Positions 1 through 11,349 of a DNA stretch of 64,000 bases are shown here, piece by piece. The stretch comes from Chelonoidis abingdonii (Eukaryota > Chordata > Testudines > Testudinidae). Location: the NCBI RefSeq assembly GCF_003597395.2, contig NC_133777.1, positions 9,731,361 to 9,795,360 of the forward strand. The letters are read 5' to 3'. The position numbers were made by a program, and so were the translations under genes. Positions within the stretch are counted from its first letter, which is position 1; each line of letters opens with the position of its first letter. Under the pieces are notes generated by a model, which was not told the DNA's origin, did no database searches, and saw only the letters and a program-made list of their open reading frames with translations.

Positions 1-3000
1 TGCCAATAACAACTTGAGCAATTAACAGGTTGCTATAGAATACATTGTTTATACACCACTGACTGCAATTTCTATACAGAAAATTTAATGGACCCTTTTT
101 CCCCTCAGGAAGTTCACGTGGCCAGGGATTTACTGCTGCATTATTCCTTATGACCTGATTTATTTATCATGTCAATCATACTAATGATATGTCAGAATTA
201 TCACAGTTCCGAAGCTTTTGTTTTTTAAAACGTTTTCAGCGCTCCTACTCAACACTATAGCAACATATGACCAAAAAGTTATCACTGGCATTGATTCCAT
301 ACAACCATAGGGCTGAGAAGCTACTTTGAGAGCCAAAGCACCCAGGAACAGCTGCATTTCTTTTCTTTACTTCAACCCTTTGTGTTAATAGATAGATTTA
401 CACTGCAACTGCAATTAAGACAATAAGAAAAAAATGAAATAGCGACTATCAACCCACAGAGGCATTATCAAGGGTCAGATTAAGAGGCTGGAACTTGTAG
501 GTCCTGACCTACTTGAGTGTATGCAGTTGGCTTCTTTGCATCACCAGGTAGATGTTTAAAATTACAACTGCTACATATAGTGAGATTCCAAAGCCTGAAA
601 TACAAGAGAAGAGGGCGATTTACTGGAGAGACTGTGCTTCCCCTCCAAACAAAAAGCTTTGCCACATACATAAGAGAGGGGGGAAATAAAACATGTAGAA
701 GGAATTAGAGTAACTACTGGAATTAAAATATCATGGCAGTGTGTGTGGGAGATCATTACTAATTACTGTACAAAGTTATGAACTCAGCCATTCAGATGGA
801 GCCACGCTCACAATATGGTTCTGAATGAAACACTATAGAATGCATCAAGTTACGAGTCAGAGGGCTTAAAGAAAGAAAAATAGTTAACAGTGGGAATTTA
901 GTCTAGGAATACAGAGCAACCTCCTGTACTCAAACACAAATCAGTATCTGTGTAAGTGCACAGGTTTGAAAATCTGGTTTTCAGACCGCAAACTACTTGA
1001 TGGTCTGGATCTTCAGCCACGCTCAATTTCTTTGGCTTCAAAAGGGCTAAATCAATTCACTCCAGCAGAAGATCTGGTCCCATGTATTCCTTAATCTTTA
1101 TTCAACTCCAATCACACTGACTGTATTCAATAAATAATAATAGTAATTCAAAATTAAAGATTTTTCCTCCAAATGAGTGAAACCTGGCACATACGAGCTT
1201 TGCTCAACGTGCAGTTTATGAGCAGGTCTGATGGGTTTTGAAGAAAATCTTCTTTGACTGGAGTCATCCTTGGGCTAATTTTGGCCACAACTGCATGCTT
1301 CATGGGAGAAGAAGTCCAAAGGGGAAAAACTGGTGGAAATCCATAAGAGTGTATTTGTGGCACAAAGGATTACCCTTAGGATGCAACAGAAAGAATAATA
1401 CCAGAAATAATTTGTGCACAGCATTGCAGAGCTTATTTTAAGGTTTAAGTATGTTCAGAATAATACATAAAAGGAGATAAAACCTCGGGGTCTATACTGT
1501 ACCCCGATTCTGTGGCCATGGGAAATACTGTCTAATCAATGGATGACTGCAGAAATGCCTTTAAATCTGGCATCAATGAGCAAATTCTTCCTCCTTACTT
1601 AAATTCCACTCCACACATAGCCACATCCTGTCCCTCCTTTTCTTTGTTTTGGAGATGCTCACTAATACTTCAATAAGCAATAATAAAGGTATGGTAAGAA
1701 GCAGGAGATTTTATGTTTTAAAATCATTTGTTTTTCTTCCAAAAAGCCCCATGTCCCCTAAGAAGCCCACAGTACCATACACTGGCATTCTTCAGTCTTC
1801 TCATCTTTTATTTAAAAAGCTTAATTGAGAGTTGAGAAAGTTGAAAACATACATCTAAGCTATTTAAATAAAAGATTAAAAACAGTTCCTGTACTCTGCA
1901 ACAGTGGAATGTGCAAGCACACTTCCTCATTGGAGGAGTAATGCAGCAGAATCTATAAAATACAGCTGTACCCTCTCTAATGCAGCAACAGAAATTGGTT
2001 CTGAAGTGCCACAGAACTCCAGAGGCCTCACTAAAACTCAATGATACACAGTTTTAGGTAGTAACTTAGGGCCAAACTGAGGACAGCAAAGGGGCGAGGG
2101 GCAGTCAGGGAGCCAGTTACAGCTCCCTGATTTTCTGTCCAGCCATGCCCTCAGATACTGGCTGGAAGAGCTTGGGTAGCAGAGCAATGGTCCCCAAGGA
2201 TCATTCACAACCTGAGGACAGGTGGAGACCAGTGTTCTTTAGCCATGCCTCTTCTCCCTTCTGAAACACCCTGAGAGCGGTGGGAAGACTGGAATAGGAG
2301 GCAGTTATGTCAGTCCTATGCCCACTGTGGGACTCCATCATGCTAGGGGAAAGTCTATGCTATCTGTCTATGCTCCCTTTGCTCTACCTGAGCAGTGCAA
2401 AGGGAGCAGAATGGGCGGGGAATTTGTGTGATACTTTTTAGAAAGTTCTAAATAAAATATATGTTCTCACTGTCAGGTCAGTGGAACATTACCGTTGCCC
2501 ACAAGAAGTGTGACACATGACTTGAGATGCAAAAATCATATATAGGATACACAAAAAGCAGCAAAAGATTTGACAGCTTAGTTCACATAACATTGGGTCT
2601 GAATAGGATTTCCTGGTGGTTTAAACAACATGAACCCACATGAAAACAATGATAAAATGGTCAAAAATGATTTAAATCTTCAAAAAGCAAAGACATTAGC
2701 CAATTAGATTGCACAGATCATTTGTCAATATTCCATCTAGCTTTTAATTACCCAACAGACTAATAGCTCTTTTGGAGCCATTACACTCTATCGTGTCAAT
2801 TTAGCTGCTACAAATGCACATTGCTCGTCCTCAAGCTAAAAATCATTCTGAAATTACAGCATTGTTGTAAAAGGTTGCTGGGTGTTCACAGCAGCAGGAT
2901 TTTGAACTTCTATGCTTTAGAATTTATTTTTTAATTTTTCTTTTTATAAACGGCAAAGAAATTAGATGCTCTTATGGAGCAATTGAAAACCTTTCAGTTT

Positions 3001-4574
3001 TTAGATCTAAGAAATGTGAGTTGTAGAAGCATGAAAATTCCCGTAAACTGGAAAACTTCTGTTGGTACTCTCTCTGTCACAACTTCATAGTTTTTGTGTC
3101 CATAAACACACTCCATTCAATGCATGTTATTTTTATGTAGGCTCTTTCATATAAAGCATCATAAAATATTTTAGAAAGAGATCAAAGTAAAAACCCTTTA
3201 GAGAAATAGGTATATACACTGCAAGCCAAAACAACAAGGTGATAGGAGTAGAAGAAAAAGATAAATTCAAAGCATTAACTACTGTGGATGAGTGCTCTTG
3301 GATACTAATTACATTCAGAGGTGAAGGGAAGAATATAGGAACGTGAGAAGGAAACGGTAGACGAGATTTAGTCTAAATCACAGCCCTAAATAATGAGAAC
3401 TCTTTATAGGTGAGATCTGTGGAGAATGAGTGACTCAATGACTTATGATTCAGAGAGAAGGAGAAAGAGTTGCATATACATAGGACACCCTGTTTCACCT
3501 GTGCATCCTAAACTATGGAACCATTTATTACATCTATATGTCCCCACCTCTGTTCTCTGTTTCCCTCAGTCTGTGACCCTTATCTTTGTATATTTCTCCT
3601 TGTCCCTTTCTGCCATCATCCCTCCCCCTTCTATATCTGTCTCTCTAGGCCTAATCAATCACTTGCTTAATTGGAAGTCAATGGCTTTACACCTTTTTTT
3701 TTTTTTAAACTAACTGCACGTTTGCTGAAAAACCATGCATAAATGCAAAATGTGGTTACTGCTTTTGTCTTCTGGACAAGACTGTTGCTATGTTGTGATA
3801 CAAAGTTTTCACATCATCAAATGTTGATATTTTAAGATTTTTTTGCTGATACAGGACAGTTGTATCAAAATTTGGATTGTTTAATAAATAATAATAAAGC
3901 TTTTCAATACAGGTGCCTCAGAACTAAACATGTACAATTTGCAATACCCTCAAGAGCCAATTATTTATTTTTGGGAATGTTAACTCCCTTCTTGAAATGT
4001 TAACTTTATTATTTATATTTTAGTAAACCCTTTGGCACATCCTTAAGAACAAAACAAAACAGCAAAACCTTAGGGCTAATTCCTTCATCATGGATGGGGC
4101 ATAGCAAATCATTTTAGACCTCTGTTGCTCCTTATCTTTGCAAAGGTTTGCGTTTGGTGTCAGTAACTCAGTTTGTGAGTAGTTCATAGTTTGGGTATTA
4201 TTCTATAGTAATGGTCCAAAACACTATAGCTTACTACACTGATATTACATTATTTTTGGATCAGTACTAAAATCTAGTACTATTCAATTAACTGAATACA
4301 ATTTTTTGTTTCATTTTCTAGAAAGCTAATATTTAAGGTTCCCAAAGAAAATTTCAGCTGTGAGGAAGCAGGCCCCCACTGATATCCAGATCTTCAGATG
4401 CATTATATTCTAGCAAACTTGACCCATATGTTATTAGTTCACCATTATTATCTTGCTCAAAGACATCAATATGAAAATATAAATAAATCAGAGTTTCTCC
4501 CTCTACCAATATGGAAAAACGTGACACTAGGCACAGAGGAAAGCTGATCAAAGATAATATTATTAATTTTTTTT
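1..4574. other. Intronic stretch without recognised gene
   Basis: AT-rich non-coding sequence. I see only short open frames, all under 100 codons and without recognisable domains. A T-rich run lies near 3693-3706. 2040-2430 is a more GC-balanced patch that resembles no repeat I know. No splice-flanked conserved reading frame was found. Confidence 0.6.
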
Positions 4575-5560
4575 AGGAGCCCTTGTCATGGGCCAGGACC
4601 CCAGTGCACTAGCTGCTGTACAAATGTGGAACAAAAAGAGGGTCCCTCTGCCCATTTAAGTATAAGACAAAAGCCAACAGATGGATAGACAGACAGGGGA
4701 GTACAAGGAAACAGTGACACAATATTCATCAGCATGATGGCGGTGCTCTTAGCATATCAGCAACCCAACCATTGTCAAGATTTTGGTAGGCATGATGGCA
4801 CAGGAGAATTTTAAGGAGGGTTTTGAAGGAGGATGATGAGTTAGGTTTGTGGATGTTTACAGAGAGCTCCTCCCAAATGTGAGGGGCAGCATGGGAGAAA
4901 GCATTAAGGCACTTGTTAGAAAATTAAACAAGCAGGCAATGGAGGCTGGCATCATGGCCAGTTAGAGGGGACAGTTGACATCTTGACAGCAAATGACAGT
5001 ACAATTAGGATTGAGATAGACCATGAAGGGCCTTGAAAGTAAAGACAAGCAGTTTGATGCTATAGAGAAGGAGAAGCCAGTGGAGAGATGCAAAGAGAAG
5101 GGTGACTTGATCAAAGCAATGAGCTAGGAAAACATTTGCAACAGCATTCTGAATGGATGGATATGAGTATGGCAAGACTGAATTTGTTAAGGTCAGAGAG
5201 AAGGATATTGAAGTAATTGACACATGAGTTTATGAGAACCTGGACAAGAATTTTAGCTGTGTGGATGGATAGGAAATGTGATGTGACGCAGACCAATTCT
5301 GCAAGATTTAGACATAACCTGGATATGAGGACCAAGTAAAAAATGATGCCCAGTTTACAGGCCTCAGCGATAGGCATGATATTGGTGTTGTCCATAGTTA
5401 CAGAGATTGAGAGACTATCACCACAGATGTGACCGAGAAAGGAGCTGGGGAGAGAGGAGCTTGGGAGTAAAGTTTACGAGCTCTATTTCAGCCACATTGA
5501 GCTTTAGCTGACCACTAGACATCCACTAGGAGATGTTAGAAAGCCAGGTCAAGATTTTTT
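4575..5560 (-). mobile_element. L2/L3-like LINE remnant, 3' end of reverse-transcriptase ORF plus tail
   Basis: On the minus strand this is the C-terminal part of a non-LTR retrotransposon polyprotein. In order one reads a segment like RQLKLN (near 5500), then DNTNIMPIAEACKLGIIF, SIHTAKILVQVLI, and LLFASLHWL followed by TFKALHGLS: the order typical of the region after the reverse-transcriptase active site in L2-type LINEs. Frame changes and stops separate the blocks, so it is a pseudogene. The 3' tail (complement of about 4575-4640) contains TTTGTACAGCAGCTAG and ends in a TAAT-rich stretch. The 5' part is missing, the usual result of incomplete target-primed reverse transcription. The clade (L2 versus L3/CR1-like) is not settled by eye. 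Confidence 0.8.
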
Positions 5561-7721
5561 ATTACTAGTTGTAGTGCCACTAAATTCTATGGGTAATGGT
5601 GGCTTTACAATGCACATAGGTTTCTGCAAAATTCCTGAGCATTTTCCCTCCACTCTCTTCTCTATGACTGGCTGCACAGACAGAAAAACTGGGAGGAGAA
5701 ATGAATAAGAGATCCGAAAGATGCAGTAAAGCAACTCTGTGAAGAGTTCTGAAAACCAGGAGAACTATTTCAGACTGGATGCAAAAATGATTAAGAGCAA
5801 GGCATCAAAAGTGATACATGATCAGGGTGACATGGTACACAGAGTACATGGCATACACACATTTATGTTATGTAAAAAATAAGGAATCAGACATTTATTT
5901 CCATAGCTTTGTATTTTAATGACCCTGTCTGGCTTTAATAACATGCAGATATATTACTAGCACAGTCAAATTCTGGTAAATACAGAATGCCTTTGTAGGC
6001 ACACAGCAATTTGGGTGCATCTAATTCTGCTTGAACAACATTTTTGATAAGAGACAGCCATGAATAGACTATTGTCCTAGGGTAAGGCAACAGCATAGCA
6101 AGAGAGTCTATTCTGGTGTTTGTCTTTTAAAAAAAAAAATAACCCTGTGACTCTGCACATGGGCTGCTGAACAGAGACACAAAGCACTGCACACTCCACA
6201 GAAAATCAAATGAAGACCGTTTGCTGATGCAGCACAGTGCCAAAGAACCATTCATATAGTTTGTCATTCCATTACAGCAAAGAAAGAAATAGTTTTCAAG
6301 AAAAATTAACACTGTCTGTGAATGCATTTTATTCATTCGTGTGCACCTAGTCCTTATTTATTTGTAAATTTATGCTTTCTGTGTAACATATGTACACCAC
6401 CTGTATCACAGACCCTTCTAGGGGTACCAGTCTCCCATCAATAAATAAGACATAAGGGCAAAAGAAAAAAGTAAAGTTAGATCCCAGGATACAAGGAACG
6501 GCATCAATTCAACTACTGAGCATGAAAACGTCCACAACTAATGCAATTGCTACAGTGTATTTAGGGCATTCACTGTCCTTGATAGTAACATCCCTTAGTA
6601 GTGAGTAGCACATATGATATGCAACATTATACTCTCTTATGACACTCCTGCATTGTTTAGATACAAGTTGAGTTAAAAAGACACCGTCAAAGTTGGCAAA
6701 AAAAAAAATTTGACCTCCCTCAAAACAATAATTATCTCTTCATGTTCACGTAGCATTTCTCAGAATAGAGGTTGCAAAGCTGAACTCCTCTTGGTCCTCC
6801 ACATATGTAAACAACAACAGTTTCTCTCTGCAATCATGGGGTTGTATGTGACACTTTTCCTGTGACTGTCCCCTGGTGTCCCCAGAGGTGCTAGTATTCT
6901 AAAACTGATTACACTTCCCTGAAACGTTTTGAAGAGGTAGATTCTTATCCATTTCTATGTTTAGTATTATCTAACAGCAGGAACAACTTTGAATAACGTG
7001 ATGGGGTTAGAGGAAAGAATTCATTCACACCAAGCCACACCGCACATGTATACCTTCAACCCAAAACACAGTGGACAGGTCACCTTTTGAGCTTACTAGT
7101 TTTGTGTGTTTCAATTTAAAGAAAGTGCAAGAGAGTTAATTCAGTGTTTCACTTTTTTTGCTAGATAAATACTCCTAGATATCCTAACCATTTTCTTAAT
7201 TTATTTTAATTTTAACAAGAAAAACATTAAACTTTTAATGTTTTAATGTGGCTTGATCACACCCTACACATATCAGTACAAGTCATAAAAAGCAAAATCC
7301 CAAATTTTCATTTATAAATAAATTAATGATTTTAAATACTTTTGATGGTAATATAAACTTATCTCTGTCAAAAATTCTTGGCACTCTTCCCTCTGAGTCT
7401 GTACTGAACTAATGCCCCATAATGGCGTTAGTGACTTTCAGGGTAAAGAAGATCCCATTTTTGAAGTGGGATATAAAACTGAGATCTCCTGACTTAAATC
7501 CCACTGTACATTTTACAGGAGTACATTAACTCTGGTGTCCTGGCCACAGTCTAGTTACAGTAACTATATTCTATGCACTTAAAATTCTTCCTGTAAGTTC
7601 TATTGGATACATAATCCTTTTTCAATTCATCCCCTAGACTCCCCTGAAGTTGGCTATGAACTGTTAAACAGCTGACAAATATCATTGCAAAAAAGAGCAT
7701 TTAGCTGCAGCATTTAACATC
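5561..7721. other. Intronic stretch without recognised gene
   Basis: AT-rich sequence with scattered A runs (6128-6139, 6699-6708). No exon, RNA gene or full-length mobile element was recognised. Confidence 0.55.
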
Positions 7722-7736
7722 AATGTAATTCACTAT

Positions 7737-7944
7737 GTATCAGAGGGGTAGCCATATTAGTCTGTATCCACAAAAACAACGAGGAGTCTGGTAGCACCTT
7801 AAAAACTAACAGATTAATATGGGCATAAGCTTTTGTGGGTAAAATACCCACTTCTTCAGATGTCTGTAATTTTCACTCCATGCATCTGATGAAAAGGGTT
7901 TTTTACTCACAAAAGCTTATGCCCAAATAAATCTGTTAGTCTTT
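7737..7944. mobile_element. Self-complementary SINE-like element with 15-bp target duplication
   Basis: The element starts near TATCAGAGGGGTAGCCATAT and is bounded by exact 15-bp direct repeats AATGTAATTCACTAT at 7722-7736 and 7945-7959. Inside, the segment containing ACTAACAGATTAATATGGGC and CATAAGCTTTTGTGGGTAAA returns as its inverse (CTCACAAAAGCTTATGCCC, then AAATCTGTTAGTCT), so the single strand can fold into a long hairpin around about 7870. I recognise the sequence as very abundant in turtles. The long target duplication points to retroposition, not cut-and-paste. It shares its left end with 43373-43547. I cannot name the family with certainty. Confidence 0.85.
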
Positions 7945-7959
7945 AATGTAATTCACTAT

Positions 7960-9500
7960 ACCCCCCTTTTTTAGCTGCCACATACAGAAAAACCTAATTA
8001 GGATAAGAAATATTAAAATGTTTAAAATGTTTCAACAACAACTTTGCCAAAAACTCACCATTTTTGACTTCCTGGTGAAAAAGACATTCAACAGCTTATA
8101 GGTTGAAGAACACTGTGGTTTCAATTATAACTGAACCAAAGTTCAATCTCTCCTCTCTTCCTTTTCATAAAACCAACACCTTAAAAGAATATTTCTGTGG
8201 TGCTTCACGTTCTGTAATTTTTCACTCATTCTCTAAATCTTAGAAAATGTACTGTAGATGGCCCCAGGAGCAAACATAGCAAAGATGAAGTAAAACTAGA
8301 AAAGGAGCTGTCTAGTTTAATCTATGAATGTTCATAGCAAGGGCTATGTGTAAGAATTTGTAAGCAGGATCTTCACTAATGATGGTGTTGAGATTTCACT
8401 GAAACTGGGATTTTGGACATCTGTAGGCTTTGTCACACAATGACTTGGGCTCATTTGTTGCTCTTCTGATTTGAGAATTCCCAAACATTTTGTTTCTCCC
8501 AAGTGTCCAAATATATATACTGTATATTTTTGTTTAGAAATCACCTTGGTTTAATAGCCACACATTTTTTGTGCATTCTGCAGCGGGAAGTACAATATAC
8601 ATTCACATGTAAAGTAACCTAGCTCTAAAAATGTGACCAAAAATCTATCTAGGGCACAAATCACCATATTCTCTAGAAGGAAATTATCCTCCCCTGGGTT
8701 TGCTGGCCAGAATGATGAAGGAAGGTGATAGATGGTCAGACATCTTTGTGGGTTTGTAATCTAGCTCATCTCATCTGTGCAGGCCTTTCAGCCAGATATT
8801 TTCTACAGTTCTGTGTCTTTTTCTACCTCTGTCTTGCCTTGATTTTTACTCAGCAAAGTTCTTTGCTCTTCAGTTCTACTTCTGACCTGTGGTTTATTTA
8901 TCCCACATGCTTCCTAAGGTCCTCATCACTTTGTCTCTCACCCTGTGGCTTTTCCCCTGCTCTGGTGTTCACTCTCTGTACCCTCTTACTAGCATCTTAA
9001 ACAACACCAACCAACCTTCTCCAAACACAAAGAAAAACAGATATATTATAATTTTAAGTGCTGTATTCCATTACTTCTCGTGAGACGGGAAACCTTGCAT
9101 TCAGCCTTTAAACACTGTACTATCACTAGCAGAGATTTTGAAGTGTCACAGAAGACAGTGCCATCAATATGTTGGTGACACCCAGGTCTACACAGCTTTC
9201 TTACTCAGCACAGTCGATGCTGTTGCCTTGGCCCCCCCCCCCCTTTTTAAAGAGGAAACTTGAAACCTGGATGGAGAAAATTAGCTTAAAATAAACCCGA
9301 GGAAGATGGAGGCTTCGGGAAAAGAAAGGACTTATATGAAGTGGTAGAAGCTAACACCCACCATCCAAGGTATCTGTATTGTAGTGAACAGAACAGCACA
9401 AAGCCTTTGGGTCTTCTTGGATTAATCACTTCTGCTCCCTGCACACATGCGTACACATACACAAGCCAAAGAAATATCCTACCATTTTCATTTAGAGAGT
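7960..9500. other. Intronic stretch, includes a poly-C tract
   Basis: No gene or known repeat recognised. A run of 12 C lies at 9232-9243, immediately before a short T run; such tracts are unstable and prone to sequencing-length errors. Confidence 0.55.
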
Positions 9501-9524
9501 ATGAGTTTTCTTCTAAGCTGATGA

Positions 9525-9780
9525 ACGGGGGGAGAGGGAGGCAGCTGTCCAGGGGCCCAGGTGTTTTAAAACAGCCCGAGGGCTCCTGGCCCTTTTAAAT
9601 TGCCCGGATGGGCCGCAGGGCTCCTAGGTGTGTTATGCTGCTCCGGATTCCATGCGCTGGCAGAATTGGCCAGTGCAGATAGTCCCAGAAGGGACAGATT
9701 CATCACTTCTGCCCCAGGCCCCGCCTCCCCTAGGGATGGCTCTGGCCCTGGAATTTCTGTCGGTGGGCCTGCTTACTTTA
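9525..9780. repeat. GC-rich repeat fragment, family unresolved
   Basis: A GC-rich island (GGGGGGAGAGGGAGGCAG near 9528, then blocks of CCCTTTTAAATTGCCC and CCCCAGGCCCCGCCTCCC) sits abruptly in AT-rich DNA. Wording of this kind recurs in turtle interspersed repeats, but I could not locate terminal repeats or a target duplication. The 117-codon frame that runs through it to 9953 shows no domain and is judged incidental. Confidence 0.35.
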
Positions 9781-10117
9781 ATTCAATTTGGTCTATGAAG
9801 GGTTGGAAGAAAAAGTTATATGAAAACTCCAGCTGGTCCAGCACACTTCCTGAGTGTAGTGACCCAAAAGATTATTATATAGGTGCTCTGGAATCTATAC
9901 TCACTCCTGAGCAAATAGCAGATTCACATCCAGGTGTTGGTTCTCATCTGTAGAGCTAGGAACCAGCAGGCTCTAGTTATTTCAATACTTCTCTGCAATC
10001 GACAGACATGCAAAGAGCCGGTTGCTAGTTAAAAGGCATTCTCTGTTGAATGAGACTTGTACTGCATTGAAACCTACTGAGTTAGACTGGTGTAAACAAT
10101 AGGAGAATCAGGCATTA

Positions 10118-10419
10118 GGGGTATTTCCATACAGCTCTGGGGCAAAACCTCTCAGCCTAGGTGAATAGACTCAGGCCAGTGAGGCTTATGCTAGTGCTCC
10201 TAAAATAGCTGCACAGATCACACTTTAAAGTTACAGTTCAGGCTGGAGCTAAGGCTCTGAAGCCTAGGGAGGAAGTGAGCTTAAGCATGAGCTCAAGCCT
10301 GAGCCACAACTTCAAAGCACTGTCTAGATGTTTATTTTTAAGCACTAGCATGAGTTCCACTAGCCTGAGTGTTGACTTGGGCTAGGAGGCTTGCTGTTAT
10401 GGGGTGTATAGACGTACCT
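10118..10419. mobile_element. Non-autonomous DNA transposon (MITE) with degenerate inverted ends
   Basis: The left end reads GGGTATTTCCATACAGC and the complement of the right end reads AGGTACGTCTATACACC, a diverged inverted repeat. The interior is rich in AGCCTGAG/CTAGCCTGAG-type short repeats and has no coding capacity. I found no clear target duplication, so the superfamily is uncertain. It ends only a few bases before the duplication of the next element at 10431. Confidence 0.55.
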
Positions 10420-10430
10420 GAAACCAGAGA

Positions 10431-11341
10431 TAGGTTTGCCAACTTTCTAATCACACAAAACCGAACACTCTAGCTATGCATCTTCCCTGAGGCCCCACCT
10501 CCTTTCCCATCCCTTTCCTGAGACCTCATCTCCAATTCACTACATTCCCCCTCCCTCGGTGGCTCATTCCCCCTGCTTCAGCTCAGTGACAGTGAGTGAG
10601 GGTGCGGGAGGGGGTGAGGGCTCTAAATGGGGATAAGGGGTACAGCGTGGGGCTGGAAATGAGGGGTTCAGTGTGCAGGAGGAGACTCCAGGCTGGGGCA
10701 GGGAGTTGGGGTGCAGGCTCCAGCTTGGGGTGCAGGCTCTGGGGTAGGGCTGGGGATGAGGAGTTTGGGGTGCAGGAGGGGGCTCCAGGTGGAGGGTTGA
10801 GGGATTTGGAATGTGGAAGGGGGCTTCAGGTTGAGGCAAGGGGTAAGGGCTCTGGGGTGGGGCTGGGGATGAGGGGGCTCTGCGTTAGGGGGCATTAGGG
10901 GGCTCAGGGTTGGGGCATGTGCTTACCTTGGGCTGCTCCTAGTCAGTGGCACAGCAGGGCTAAGGCAGGCTCCCCGCCTCTCCTGGTTCCGTGTTGTGCC
11001 CCAGAAGCGGCCAGCGGCAGGTCTGGCTCCTAGGCGGGAGAGCCAGGAGGCTCTGCGCGCTGCTCTTGCCCACAGCTCACACTGGGTACGGTTGCCAGTC
11101 AACGGGAGTGCAGAGCTGGTGCTCAGGGCGGGGGCAGCACATGGAGCCCCATGTTCCCCCTGCCTAGGAGCCGGACTTGCTGCTGGCTGGTTCCAGGTTG
11201 CAACGTAGTGGCAGGAGATGTAGGGACTAGCCTGCCTTAGCCATGCAGTACCCCAACTGGACTTTTAATGGCCTGGTCGGCGGTGCTGACTGGAGCCGCC
11301 AGGGTCCCTTTTTGACCAGAACTGGACACCTGGCAACTCTA
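10431..11341. mobile_element. hAT-like non-autonomous element, 911 bp (TAGGTTTGCC family)
   Basis: It begins TAGGTTTGCCAACTTTC and ends TGGCAACTCTA, whose complement TAGAGTTGCCA is the imperfect inverted repeat. Flanks ACCAGAGA (10423-10430) and GCCAGAGA (11342-11349) agree at 7 of 8 bases, the 8-bp duplication expected of hAT insertions. The interior is GC-rich with degenerate GGGGCTGG-type repetition at about 10600-10910; long frames there are repeat artefacts. The right end, including ACTGGACACCTGGCA, is shared with the shorter copy at 19855-20360. No transposase is encoded, so it would have moved in trans. Confidence 0.82.
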
Positions 11342-11349
11342 GCCAGAGA

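Noticed and set aside
3426..3713. 95-codon frame with hydrophobic stretch
   Set aside because: Hydrophobicity comes from a pyrimidine-rich T/C tract; no domain and no splice signals that fit SDK1.
9600..9953. 117-codon plus-strand frame with a hydrophobic start resembling a signal peptide
   Set aside because: Its first half is a GC-rich interspersed repeat and the rest has no recognisable domain; no splice or promoter context.
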